A stretch of DNA of 64,000 nt from Undaria pinnatifida (Eukaryota > Sar > Phaeophyceae > Laminariales > Alariaceae), in NCBI GenBank assembly GCA_012845835.1, contig JABAKD010000002.1, positions 1,798,001-1,862,000 of the forward strand, read 5' to 3'. The position numbers and the translations under genes were made by a program. The notes under the pieces were generated by a model. The model saw nothing but the letters and a program-made list of their open reading frames with translations. It did not search any database and was not told the origin of the DNA. Of the stretch, positions 40,861-52,120 are shown piece after piece (position 1 is the stretch's first letter; every line of letters begins with the position of its first letter).

Positions 40861-41421
40861 ACGTGTCGCCTTCACCACCTGTGACTGCCCAGAAACATGA
40901 ATCCCTCTCTCAGGAAGAGGGGGGATCCAAGGCCGACGACGAGAGCACGTCAAGTCGAGGTTGGGGGGGGGGTGATGGACGAGCAGGACGAAGGTCTGGA
41001 TCGCCTGACCGACCTCGACGTGACGTGGGGGGTTGATCTGCACGCGTTTTTGCGGGAGCGCTCACAGGATACACCTGCCGCCGGCGATGCTGGCGACGGA
41101 ACAGCCGAGACGATGGATTCGGCTCAAGGGGGCGCGGTGGACACCTCCTCGGTCCCGGCAGGGAGGGCCGAAACAGTCGAGACGATGAATTCGTCTCAAG
41201 AGGGCGCGATGGACGCCTCCTCGGTTCCAGCTGGGAGGGCCGAAAGCGACTCAGACGCATCAGCAGCCTCCAGCATCGACCAAGGGAACGGCGATGATCT
41301 CCCCGCGGTCCTGTCGGCGAGGACAGCTCACGATCTCAGTAGCTGGGGACGGCTACCCCCTATAGTAAGGGGCCGGACCCGGAGTTAGAGGCAACACCAG
41401 AAGGATGAGTATACTCAACGT

Positions 41422-42465
41422 ATGCTAAGGATACAATGCGAGGACGAGGACGTGCTGGATACAGCAATGCAACATTGGACCGAGTCTGAGAGTATGCCGG
41501 AGAGTACATCCTGGACGACAGAGGACGCAATGGCCATGATGGCTGGAGAACCTGCTGTGGAAGACAATAAAGGGGAGTTAAGCGTGTGCATGCCGAATGG
41601 TTTTCCGGAAGATGTAGAACCGCCCCCGCAGTCCGTAGCAGATGCAGAGCGTCCCCGATACAAAACGGCGTGGCGTGCGGCCATGAAGAATGAACTGGAC
41701 GGTCACGAAACGACCGATACATACGAAGCCGCGACTCCGCCGCGAGGGCGGAAACCTGTAAGTGCGAAATGGGTGTTCTCGTACAAGACTGACAAAGATT
41801 ATACTGTAGCAAAGGCGAAAGCAAGACTTTTGGCTAAGGGCTTTAGCCAGGTGCAAGACGTAGATTACTTCCAAACGTTTGCACCAACCCCATCGTCAGC
41901 GTCAGTCAAAATTCTGGCGGCCATTTAGACGTAGCACAAGCTTTTGTTCGCGCGAAACTCGACACCTAGATATGCATGAATCTACCCGATGGTGTGGTGA
42001 CATGTCAGGAAAGATTTTCGCCTTAACAGATCACTATATTGTCTAAACCAGAGCAGACGGCAGTGGGCCGGACTCATGGTGGAGACTGTGGTAGAATACG
42101 GTATGGAGCAGTGTAGGACTGATCCTTGTGTTTTTCGCATGGTTGTGGATGGCAACGTAGAATTGATTATGGCCGTTCATGTAGTTGACGTTGTGATTGC
42201 AGGATCGCACAAGGCATGCAGAGACTTTCATGCCGCATCAAATACTAAGTTTCCCACGAACAACCTCAGCGAGTTTACTTGGTGTACTGGTTGTGGTTTC
42301 AAGCGTAACTGGGAATTGGGCACGTTGGAGATCACGCAGAAGGCTTTCGTTGAAAGCATACTGAATCGTGTTGGTGTGAACTCATCCTCTAAGATTCCCG
42401 CGACCCCTGGCGTTGAACTAAGTTCAAGAGAGGAGGGCGAACCAAAGGGAGACCGACGGTATTGA
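41422..42465 (+). pseudogene. copia element 2: reverse transcriptase
   Basis: It includes YKTAWRAAMKNELDGHETTD, KWVFSYKTDKDYTVAKAKAR and LLAKGFSQVQDVDYFQTFAP. After a stop come DVAQAFVRAKLDT and a further stop, then GMEQCRTDPCVFRM. The catalytic box reads HVVDVVIAG in place of the usual V-D-D, so one catalytic Asp is lost. The frame ends at 42465. Confidence 0.85.
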
Positions 42466-43864
42466 TCGATCCATGCATTTGGATCCGTAGCTCTTTGAAT
42501 GGGAGATGCCGTTAAGCTGCAGTGTTTGGCGTGGGTTCTAGGCACCACACGTAGATCACATTGAACTAATTTGGAATGGCGAGATGTATTGAACGCAGAC
42601 GTGGGGGCTCGGGGAGAGAAAAATCATCGGCAACAAAAATCGAAACAGTACAAGTATGGGCATGATGTTACTCGCAGGGGAGGGTAAAATTTGATTGATT
42701 GATCAATTGGAGGGGTAGATATGGGATGGGAGGCCTATATCGAGCGGGGTCGATGGGGTGTGTCTCGAATAGATCAGGCACAGCAAACACCTCCAGTGCA
42801 GGGCGGTAGGGATCCTCCGGTCGGCCCCGAATCCGCTACTCCACAATTGTTTATGCTGCTTTACTGTCGCCGTTTTATGACCGCACCAACTTCATGCAAT
42901 CAAGATGCGACGAACATCGCGCCGCCGCTCCGTACGGGGCAGCTACAACCGTACCATCAACAACAACAACAGCAACAGCAGTTTCAGCAGCAATTCCAGC
43001 AGCAGGAGGAGCAGCGATACTTTCATGAACAACAGCGGCTGCAATAGCCTGCGGCTAAGGCAGCAATACTTGCAGGAACGGAGAGAGCCGCGCATCAGCG
43101 GCAAATAATGGAGAAAACAGCGGCTGCAAACTTGAGCGGTCTGTCGTCGTCCGGGGACATCCTGGATATATCCCCGCGCTTCGTACATTCATAGACATGG
43201 ATCTTGCCGCACGTGCTGGCGCTGTTGTAGAACATCGCTCGCGGCGGTTACTCTCTTCTCTATGAGCTATTCATAGTTTCTTGTGGGTTTCTCTTAGTTC
43301 TCTTCTATTGTACTTGCCGGAGATGTTTATGAGTGATCGAGGTTAAAGCTCATACTGTACATTGTCGGATAGCGAACATAATAATAATCATACCTGGTAT
43401 ATCCTACCTCGTACCATATACCAGGTAATTTTCTTTATGTGATCTAGGTGATGATCTAGCCCGGGTTCATCAGCGACACTAGCCCTCATCTAAGTGTTCA
43501 CCCATAGGCAACTGAGGGAGGCCGCTACAAAGATACGTTTGGCCAGTGCAGACGCAATATTCACCGCCGGGTTCGCCGTCGCCGTAGCTACGAGAATGGC
43601 GATGGAGACGCCGGCAACGAACTTGCGAGTGCAGTAGGCCAAACATAAACAAACAAGACGTTGGTGAAGTTACCACGCAATACCGGGCGTTTTTTAATTG
43701 AATTCCAATGTGCAAGCTGGTACCTTCTGAGCCACAAGAAGTAAATAATGACGACATACTCAGCCCAGGGTAGGCCCTAAAACAACAACCCCCGGTGATA
43801 CTGTCCCCGAGTGACACTGCCAAAAATCACTTATTTTCTTTTGCACAGAAACAGTTTTCATGCC
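42466..43864. other. intergenic; polyQ-type frame and a short inverted repeat
   Basis: Holds the frame at 42721-43191 and an inverted repeat at 43392-43429 (TACCTGGTATA / TATACCAGGTA). Otherwise nothing was recognised. Confidence 0.4.
42721..43191 (+). CDS. possible coding frame with polyGln tract, interrupted by one stop
   Basis: An open frame reaches a CAA/CAG tract (42955-43010) encoding HQQQQQQQQFQQQFQQQEEQ, then a TAG at 43045. The same frame continues sensibly (AAKAAILAGTERAAHQRQIM, NLSGLSSSGDILDISPRF) to a second TAG at 43191. This could be a pseudogene or a fragment whose true splicing avoids the first stop. No family. Confidence 0.25.
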
Positions 43865-44665
43865 TCACCTGGGAATACACTTGTCATATATGATGGAACA
43901 TCCTCCGGACCCGATGCGCACGATCACTTGGTGGATTTCGTTGGCGCCAGCCCGGACGACAAACACATGCGACGCGGACGTCCCAAAGGTGTGCGTGACT
44001 AAAGGTGCGCGTGACCCCCGAAGCGCGCGCGCTCTCGTGGGCGGCTTCGACTTTGGCTGAGAGTTCTAGTCCGCACATGTCGGGAAGCCCCGGAACCAAG
44101 AACTTCGCCGCGATCTCTTGAGAGCTGCTTATCCTCGAGCTGTCGCTTTGGCTGCTCGCCCATGTTTGCTCAAAGGTGATCGTGCCCGTGGTGTCCTCAC
44201 TTCCGTGTGTGTGATCCACGTGACGATCAAACCGGCAGATCACATCGTCCACGAGACCTACCGCTGCCGGCCGCGGCCTCCGGATGTGCGTGTACGGGTT
44301 GAAATTTGCGCTGAGATTGCTGTTCAAGAACGCGTGCTCGTTAATAATGGCGATGGCCCCGGATGCGTCCGGCATTACCACGTACACTGTCGAGTCAGCC
44401 ACCTGCTCCACCCTCGGGGCCCCGCACTCAAGATTGTTGTACCTGTGAACCACGAGGTTCCTTCCCTGACCGGGGTGGTTTCGCTGTGACCACATGCCTT
44501 CCTGCCCCGGCCCTAACGTCCGGCTTCCGGGGCGTATGCTGGCACCCGCTTGAGCAAAAGTGCTCAAAAATGCGGTCTGCCCTAATCGGAGCTGGGCGTC
44601 GGTGATTTCTCCCATGCACTCGAGGTGTAGGCCGGTGCAGCTCCGGAGTGTGGTGTTGGGAATGT
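43865..44665 (-). pseudogene. long exon-like ORF of unknown family, frameshifted by a 16 bp tandem duplication
   Basis: A minus-strand frame of over 243 codons (open from about 44665, ATG at 44615) reads well as protein (STVYVVMPDASGAIAIINEH, NLSANFNPYTHIRRPRP, VGLVDDVICRFDRHVDH). A region rich in Thr/Ser/Gln is followed by SAKVEAAHESA. At 43985-44016 a 16 bp segment is present twice. After it the frame ends at 43884, whereas another frame on the far side stays protein-like to a stop at 43865. The Ser/Thr-rich, amphipathic stretch faintly recalls aerolysin-type beta-hairpin regions, but this is a weak impression and no family is claimed. It may be an allele-specific break or a pseudogene. Confidence 0.4.
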
Positions 44666-45966
44666 CAACGAGAAGGGGGGGGGGAAAGGTGTAAGTCCTG
44701 TGGACGGCGAGGGTGAGGGTGGCGGTGGTGGTGGTGAGGGGAGGCAGATATGTTCACCACAAAACATGCAGTTTGAGTCTTGTAAAAGCAGTAGACCGAG
44801 ACATGTTTTGTACTTCTTTGTTTCTCATCCCATGTATTGTCTTCGCCCTTGTTCGTTCTCCTTCTCTCTTCCAGGTCAAACCTCGGAGCCGGGGTCCCTA
44901 ACCAGGCTCTTTTCCCCCTCTGCCCACTACGATCACTACGATGCCCGCCTTAATGTCTATCTCCAGAAGATTGTAGCCCTTTCTTGCTTCGTCGACTCGC
45001 GTCGATTAGGGCCGGAGTGCGGTGGTGGTTAAAAAGACTAGTAGGGGAGGCAATAGAGATCACCCTGCCCTAGGGCTGTGATGATGACGGCATCCAAAAG
45101 CGCAAAATGCTCCAAACAAATCCAGTTGAGAGTTGTGGGTAAGACCGTTACACAGTAATATGGAGGGTACTGATGGGTATAGCGACAAGTACGGGGTCGG
45201 TATACGAACGTATGTATGTCCTGTTGGCGATGGTGTTGCGGCTCGTGGCGGTGGCAAGGGGCCAAAAATGGCTTCCACTAGGAAACGTCAAATATCCGTT
45301 TGACGACTGAAGAAGCTGAAGACGTGAAAGTGGTGTTGCCTGTTTTCTCAAAATCCTTTGTCGGTTGAACTTGCTGTAGGTCTCGCCGTGCCACGCCCAC
45401 ATCAGTATCACGGCGCTCACTATAAGTGATCACCCTTTCCCATACAACATTCTTGGACCTACAGAAGACTTGAGAGTGCTGCCTACGATCTATTTCTAGT
45501 CGCAATATCTTTTTTCTCCAAAATTAGTGTAATCTACGACAGCAGTATACCTTGCGAATCATGTCTCAATTTCATTTCGTAGCATTTCTGTTTACGCAGC
45601 ACTATAATCTATCCTGGTCCTCATCAACGTTCCAACCAACACGGGGCAGCGCAAACGACTTGATTGAGTTGAGTTTTTTCTTGTCGCCAGCTCTGAATTT
45701 TTCCCTTTTAGACAAGAAGAGAAATATTAAAAATATCAAGCAACATCATCGATCACCAGTCAGTCGTCACTCTTCCCCCCCCCCCCGTAATGCACAGCAG
45801 TGTGTCTTGAAGAAAACCAATGGCATGGATGAGCATGGCTGGGTAAGTAATGATGCATTGCCCACAAATTGTTTGTTCGGCGAGACATCATGTGTTCACC
45901 CTGGCAACATCCATACATATGAGTCATATATGTATCCAAAGAATGAAATACTATAAATACACGACT

Positions 45967-46035
45967 ACTACGATAGACCCCCCCAAAACAAGGCGATTTT
46001 CGTTCAAGAACGAGTCATGGCTTCTCGAAACGAGG
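45967..46035 (+). mobile_element. MITE 'CTACGATAGACCCCCC', truncated copy
   Basis: It starts CTACGATAGACCCCCC and shares GGCGATTTTCGTTCAAGAAC and GCTTCTCGAAACGAGGAA with 48040-48275, then diverges. The right end is missing. Confidence 0.65.
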
Positions 46036-47347
46036 AAATACATATATATAAAATCAATATTTTGTTCCAGGGATTCGGTCAGGAGTTTTTTTCTTGTCTC
46101 GGCCGAAGTATGCGACTCGCGGAACTGGAATTCTCGGTCAAATAACTTCGTTCGAGCGCCGGCTTCGGGGGGCAGCTCCAACGCCTTTCGCCCTGCCGTG
46201 TCCGTTCCGCGCATCGACGTGAACGCGAACGGATGCCGAGCGAGACGAGCGAGAAGTTGCTAAAATACCGCATGTCGAGAAGAAAGTCCGGAGATTTCGG
46301 TTGTATCTTAATTTTTGCAGCGCCTGGATGATTTACAAAATTGACATCATTTCCAAACGGTAGTTGCTAATGTTTTGAATTTTGCTGTGGCATGTACAAC
46401 TTGTTCTTATGTGGTCACAGATTGTGAGACAGAGTAAACCTAACAATCGTAAGTAATCAAGGTATGAAGCAAGTGTAATGCTAGCGTACCGGGTACGAGA
46501 ACACAACAAAAAACGGACCAGAGACCATAAAAAAAATAGAAAATAAACACAACGAACGGAGTGGTCGCTTTTAAAAATCGCAGTACGAGAAGCAATGTTT
46601 TATTCAGTCTTTTTCGTCGCCGCGCCAAAGAGTCGTTCCGCATATATTGGTCCACGATCAACGATCCATCTTTCAGGACCGCACAAAAATATTCCACACG
46701 AATTCCCTGTATATTTATCCCCACAAACGAAACCTGGATGCACTTCTAAAGGTAGGACCTAGATGTGATTATCAAGGTGTTGGTGTTTCGAACGCTTTGT
46801 TTGTGTGTTTTTGCAAGAATTGCGCTGGCCACTGACTGTTGTTGTTGTTGCTGGTCAATCCGTTCAGCACATCGACGTGAACGCGGATGGATGATGAGCG
46901 AGACAAGCGAGAAGCGCGCAAAAAAAGGTATTTTGAACGGTACTCTCCAGTAGTTATTCTTGGGATCTTGATGCATGGAGCGGTTGATAAAATAAAAAAC
47001 TTGGCACGACATTATTTCCAAATCGGCGTCATATTTTGTCCCAAAACTAATAATATTTGCTGTAAATCCCCACGCTATTGCGGTAGGTATCATAGTAGTG
47101 CGTTTATGCATTGAATTTCGGTATAGGTACACGTATAGACCATACATACATGGATAGACTATAGATGTGGCAAGCGGACGCATGACTAAAACGAGGAGGA
47201 GGTAGTAGTGGTTACGATTACTGCCCCAGAAAAATCCGTGAGCTCGACGAATTTCGGGTCAATGCTCATCTTTGCAGGCCGGGGCTGCGTAGTTGGTACT
47301 TGTATGGGATCAATCCCACTACATACACACGGCATTCCAGACTTGAG

Positions 47348-47606
47348 ACGCGTGCTACGACAGAGGTGCACCACTTTTTTTTCTGGAATTTCCTCATTTT
47401 GGGAGCTTAAGACCTCTCCCCAGAAACTGATTTGGAGAAAAATAAAACTGCGGCCGGATGAGCAATCCCCATGGCCTAGGTGTAAAACGAGAATCACGCA
47501 AAAGAAATGGTCTGTGTTTCCGAGGTTTTGGGGTTAAGGAAAGCCCCGTCATTATTCAGCAAACATTTCAGACGAAAAGTGCTACCTCTGCCATCGTAGC
47601 ACGCGT
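47348..47606 (+). mobile_element. MITE 'ACGCGTGCTACGA' with CCCATGGCCTAGGT core
   Basis: The left end ACGCGTGCTACGACAGAGGT is inverted at right as ACCTCTGCCATCGTAGCACG plus CGT. The interior has GGGAGCTTAAGACCTCTCCC and the CCATGGCCTAGGT core. Relatives: 62004-62236 and 30195-30420; an end fragment at 59435. Confidence 0.75.
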
Positions 47607-47659
47607 GTTAGGCAGGTGGTCAAATCGGCACGTCCCGCCGTGCTAAGATTCACATGATG

Positions 47660-47950
47660 AGCCATCCCACGCCCGGTGTGCAGCAGACTCTTGAGAATTT
47701 TTTTAGCTCCTCAACATGAGAGGAGAGCTCAATATTTTACCCAACACTATGACTTCGAAGAAGGCATTCGTTCCGCGCAGCCCGGCCAAAAAATTCCTGT
47801 GCGCTACGTATAGTCGTCCTACAAGACAAAACGTAACCGTAAATTTATCGTGATGCTAAAACCGATGATCGATTTCACGCTTGTTGAGGAGCTTAATCGG
47901 TCAAGAAATGTTTGGCCCAAAAAGTGCATCCCCTGCCGTCGGAGAAGAGC
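47660..47950 (+). mobile_element. MITE with CATCCCACG end, diverged copy 2
   Basis: It shares GAGCCATCCCACG, CTCCTCA(A)CATGAG(A)GAG and CTTCGAAG(A)AGGCATTCGTTC with 23425-23673 and ends in AAAAAGTGCATCCCCTGCCG. The TIRs are eroded. Confidence 0.5.
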
Positions 47951-48039
47951 AATGCGTCGTTAAGAGCGCATGTTTCGGCTTGTCACGGGGTGCTCTTAAA
48001 TCGGGATACCCACTGCTACATACATCATACAGATTGATT

Positions 48040-48275
48040 CTACGATAGACCCCCCCTAAAAACAGCGATTTTGTTTAACGAACATTTAATGGCTGCTCGA
48101 CACGAGGAAGGACGCAACCAAAAACATATCTTCACGCACGGTATTGTCGGCAAACGACTATCAAACAATGGCGTCGAGGTGGGAAGGGGCACCGTATTGC
48201 AGGAGATACGGCCGGGAGCTGGTTTCAAAACCGGCGATATTTCGTTAAAAGAGAAAGTCGGGGGGGCTACCGTAG
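48040..48275 (+). mobile_element. MITE 'CTACGATAGACCCCCC', copy 2
   Basis: The left end is CTACGATAGACCCCCCC and the right end GGGGGGGCTACCGTAG, an inverted pair. The interior contains GGAGCTGGTTTCAAAACCGG. About 236 bp, no coding. Confidence 0.75.
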
Positions 48276-48399
48276 TAAGACTCTACAGCTAGTTTATATA
48301 ATGTTAATTCTTGTTTGCAATCAAGGAAATACGCCGGTGGGGCGACTGTTCGAGTCCCCCGCGCAACGATTTACGACTTTACAAAAATCGGAAAACGTC

Positions 48400-49500
48400 A
48401 GCTGTGAGTATGACCGTGACTGCGTGCTCGTCGTTCGGGCTTGAGCCGTCTCCGAGCCTCGGCGGAAACAGAGAGTTTTTGCGCGCAAACCAAAGGCGGG
48501 GGGAAGGTGTCGTTCGCAATCAATGCAGCCGGCCAGGGGTATACAAACAAACAATCGAGTTTGTGTACTTTGGCGGGGCTATCACCGCAGACAGAGACCT
48601 TAGCATTGAAATAACGCGGCGTCTTCAGAGGGCCTGGGCGTGCTTCCAGCGGTACAAGATGGAAATCTATGGTCGCCCGGGTGTGTGCTTACGGTTGAAG
48701 GTGCGGTTGCTGAAAGCTGAGGTGGTCGAGACACTGCTGTACGGTTGCATGGCGTGGAGCCCGAAGAAGCCTGACTATGACAGGCTACGACGGGTTCACC
48801 GCTCCATGCCCCTCCGATGCCTCGGATGGCGGAAACGGAAGCGCGACGACCACCCCCTATCGTACGCCGACGCGCTTGCCCAGACAGATTCCGAGAGCGT
48901 TGAGGCGATAGTGCGCAAACGGAGGATTTTTTTTGCGGGATTCGTAGCACGTATGGGGGAGGAGCGTCTGCCACAGAGGGTGGTGTTTGGGGAGCTTGAT
49001 GGGGGTAAGGGCTACTCAGGGGGGCAAGAGAAGGATTGGATGGCTCATCTGAAGGAGGATATGTCGATCTTTGGAATGAAATTCGAAGGGTGGCGAAAGG
49101 CTGCTCAGAAGGCCTGCAGATGGTTTCGACGAGTAAAGGAGGGGTCCGAGTTGTTCATGCGGAATTGGCATGAATCGGAGAGACGCAAAGCTGCAGAGCG
49201 ACGAGAAAAGGCTGCGGCAGCGCCATCCGCCGTCGGCATCTTTGAGCGGCCGGGGGGAGGGGGGAGGGGGGAAAGGGGAAGGGGGAAAGGAGGGAGGGGG
49301 GAGGGGGGAGGGGGGAGGGGGAGAGGGGGGAGAGGGGGGAGGGGGGGAGGGGGGAGGGGGGAGGGGGGAGGGGGGAGGGGGGGAGGGGGGGAGGGGGGGA
49401 GGGGGGGAGGGGGGGAGGGGGGAGGGGGGGGGGAGCAGGGGGGGGGGGGGGAGGGGGGGGGGAGGGGAAGCGGGGGGGGGAGGGGGGAAAGGAGGGGCGT
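48400..49500 (+). pseudogene. LINE (non-LTR retrotransposon) C-terminal fragment running into a (G)nA tract
   Basis: An open frame of 428 codons (48311-49597) contains the C-terminal part of an endonuclease/reverse-transcriptase LINE protein: IEFVYFGGAITADRDLSIEI, RLKVRLLKAEVVETLLYGCM and a KRRIFFAGFVARMGEERLPQ segment. The catalytic RT and endonuclease parts are absent (5' truncation, typical of LINEs). The last about 90 codons are Gly/Arg-rich translation of the purine tract and are not natural protein. Confidence 0.75.
49231..49496 (+). repeat. (G4-10)A purine tract, about 265 bp
   Basis: It is almost purely G and A on the plus strand, mostly GGGGGGA and GGGGAGG units. It is directly downstream of, and in frame with, the LINE fragment. 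The tract is potentially G-quadruplex-forming. Confidence 0.9.
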
Positions 49501-49689
49501 CATGCCCAAGAGACTGCAGTCTGGGTCTGGCCATCATCGTCTTGAAATTGGTGGGCCTTCCAATGGCCGTCACAAGATAGTGTTAAGACCACCCTGACTT
49601 CTCGCCATGTTGCGTTTTCTCCCCAGTGCCATTGATGATGCACTTGATACCCTCTATGAGCCCAATGCCGTCATTACTCAGTTCCTACG

Positions 49690-50200
49690 GTCCGCTAGTA
49701 TGACATTTTTTCCCTTTCCTTTCCTTGCTTCCTCTTGTCTTGTTCTTTCTTGCCTTTCTTGACTTTTTTTTCTTTCCTTTCCTGTTTCGTTTTTACGGTT
49801 TCTTGCCTTTTCTTTCGTTTCCTTTATCTTCTTTTCTTTTCTTTGTTTCTTTTTTTCCAATTGGCTTGCGTCTGTCGTGCGTATGCGTAGTGATAGGTAC
49901 TACGTGCAATATATACGTGGTAGTCTTTCTTGGGTGGCAAGCGGTGTAGTCGGTTTTTCCATGCGCGAGTAGTGAGACGTATGCACCAGTATGGACCTGG
50001 CACATCGTAGGCTGACTCCCGATTTCATTTTTTTATGTTTGTGGCGGAGGCATGAATTGCGTCAGCTGCGATATATGCGTGTACCACCGTTGGTTGTGTG
50101 TGTTTTCCCTGGGGTATTCCTCAGCTCCAGAGTGACTGGAGCCTCTACTGTGACCACGGACTTGATTATGCGAGTTAATGTGAGAACAACAGCAACAACA
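49690..50200 (+). repeat. older dispersed repeat, uninterrupted copy
   Basis: This is the reverse complement of 8515-8765 joined directly to 9659-9860: a pyrimidine tract, then GCCACC-type and CTTGCGTCTGTCGTGCG sequence, GGGTGGCAAGCGGTGTAGTC, GTGAGACGTATGCACCAG and AGAGTGACTGGAGCC. It preserves the site where the CCGTA element is inserted in the other copy. Confidence 0.75.
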
Positions 50201-50289
50201 TGACCGATTTAATGGTTGAAACTCAACTTTGCAAGCTAGGATTGTCCAGATAGGTATTATTCTTCAGGGATCAATCAGGCTGTTTCACC

Positions 50290-51031
50290 GCGTGTGATAT
50301 AACGACTGCCCGGTTCAGCCTGTAGACCCATCTTCTGCTGAAGGCCGAGGTGATTCAGACTCTGATGGCATGTACGGGTGTGTGACGTGGGCCCTCAACG
50401 CGAGCCTCATCATGACGAGATCCGAGACACCTCAAGTCCTCCGACGAGTCCTTGGCTTCCAACGAAGTGCCGACCATGCCAACCTCTCGTACGCCACGAA
50501 ACCCAAGAGGACGAAATGTGAGAGCATCGAAACGACCACCCGGAAACGGCGGCTGTTCTTCGCCGAGGTAAGGGTACGGCAAAACAGTAAGGGGCGATTA
50601 CCCTGTCGGATGAGGTTTGCGCAGATAGTCGCGGTGGGAACAACCCGGGACCGGGCGGGGCACCGATCAACTGGCTCAGAACCCTGAGCGAGATTACCTC
50701 GCCGTTTTTCGATCCGCCGAAGACTCCACGGAAGATTCAAGATTCTCCTCGGCAGTCTGAAGTTGAAACCGTATAACGTGGGTTCATGCCCAGCCAAAGG
50801 AGGCGGGCATGTGGCACCGGGCATCCTCGAAGCAGCTGAAGAATGAGTCGTGGCCAGGTGGCACGTAGAAGAGGAAAAGGAGAGCACGGAGCGTCGCGCA
50901 GCTCGGATGCGTGACGCACAAAAAGCCGAAAGGAGGGTTGGGGATGCGGGGGGGGGTAGGGAAGCCGCTGATGATGTTGAAGACAGCAAGAAGGATACCG
51001 CAAACAGGGTCGGTCGTAGCAAGGCCTGCTA
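50290..51031 (+). pseudogene. second LINE fragment, frameshifted
   Basis: Pieces of the same LINE C-terminal domain in different frames: HLLLKAEVIQTLM, then YGCVTWALNASLIM, SYATKPKRTKCESIETTTRK and RKRRLFFAEV, then NWLRTLSEITSPFFD after another shift, and a Lys/Arg/Glu-rich tail (EEEKESTERRAARMRDAQKA). It is more decayed than the copy at 48.4 kb. Confidence 0.75.
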
Positions 51032-51669
51032 AAAATTAGGTACACCTGTCTGTGGTGAGGCATCCCGTCCATGGCAGGAGGGGGGTTGCACTTTTTGTGC
51101 CCAACGTTTCTCGCCGGTTGTGCTACTAGTAGTCTGATAATTTTCTTTACGGGCGCGTACAACGTGTTTTACGGGACTAGAGTTTCAACCATTCGGTCGG
51201 TCGTACTCACAGATAACCTTTTTCAATGTTTTAATCAATAATTTTCCGTGACGTAGCCATCGGGCTTGTACGACCACCCCTCCACCTCGAGAGGTGGGCA
51301 GTGTCCCATCAACAGGTGTTGCCCAAGGACCCCGGGCAGGGTGACCTTGCGGCACCTTCAGGCAACACCTAGATGCAAGGCCGCCAGGTCTAGAGCGGAA
51401 GCCAACGTGCCACAAGGTGTACCGTTAGCCACCCGTGTAGCGCATACTATAAAAAGTCTTGGTTAGACTTGGTTTCTCTTGCCGCTTTTTGCTCGTTCTT
51501 GGAACGTTTGGGACTGAGTGTGATGGACGTTTTGAGCTCATGCAAAATTTTATTTTCTTTGTTTCCCGGAAGGCAACGACGAGAAACCAATGATGGATGA
51601 CACTTGACCTGTTTGTCAACATCTAAACCAAAACATGCTTGTGAGGCGAGATATTCAACTTGCCTCAAT

Positions 51670-52120
51670 ACTCCGTCAACCAACTATCCAATCAGCCGAC
51701 CGATCCTTTCACATATCGATCAACCGACTATTTCATTGAATAAGGTCGATTATTCGGTACGATCCTCCAACCCATCGGTTTAATATCGGAAAACATTCTA
51801 CCAACCAGTCGATCCATCGATAAGCATTCAGTCGATCAACCATTGTTCACCTAACCGATTAGCCGACCCACTTTTCTTCAACAGATCGATTGACATTAGA
51901 TCCTCCCCCAACCAATTTGTTCACCGATATATGATAAATATATTTTCAACAAATCGGTTGACAGGTACTTCAATCAACGGGGGTTATCCGAATTTCAATC
52001 AATCAATCAACCAATCAACCCAGCAACCAATCAGTCGATGAATCATTCAATCCAGATTAATCAACCAACCGATCAGTCCATCATCTTCCAACGTACCAGA
52101 TCGGTGTCCCGTGTTATCGA
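51670..52120 (+). repeat. degenerate CAAC/CAAT/CGAT tetranucleotide-like array
   Basis: Over about 450 bp, motifs such as CAACCAAC, CGATCGAT, CAATCAGC and TCGATC recur without a fixed period. A related clean CAAC/CAAT array lies in a gene C intron at 55345-55560. Confidence 0.65.

Larger units (their letters stand above)
37980..42465 (+). mobile_element. Ty1/copia element 2, truncated, plus strand
   Basis: Gag, zinc knuckles, protease, integrase and RT follow in copia order, but the RNase H region and both LTRs cannot be found. Multiple stops and frameshifts break the polyprotein. It lies opposite in strand to element 1 and is clearly a different family (low similarity in Gag). Confidence 0.85.
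44666..48039. other. intergenic, short repeats and MITEs
   Basis: It contains a member of the pyrimidine-rich dispersed repeat (44815-44935), a partial MITE (45967-46035), a pair of direct copies of an ATCGACGTGAACGCG segment (46205-46262 and 46862-46920), the MITE at 47348-47606 and a MITE relative at about 47660-47950. The ORFs at 45552, 45850 and 46746 have no family match. Confidence 0.45.

Noticed and set aside
48335-48375. tRNA-like B box (GTTCGAGTCC)
   Set aside because: The flanking bases do not form a 5 bp T-stem with a 7-base loop, and no acceptor stem or A box is present.
49016-49573. Minus-strand 185-codon Pro-rich ORF
   Set aside because: Antisense to a LINE fragment and a GnA tract; its proline runs are the tract itself.
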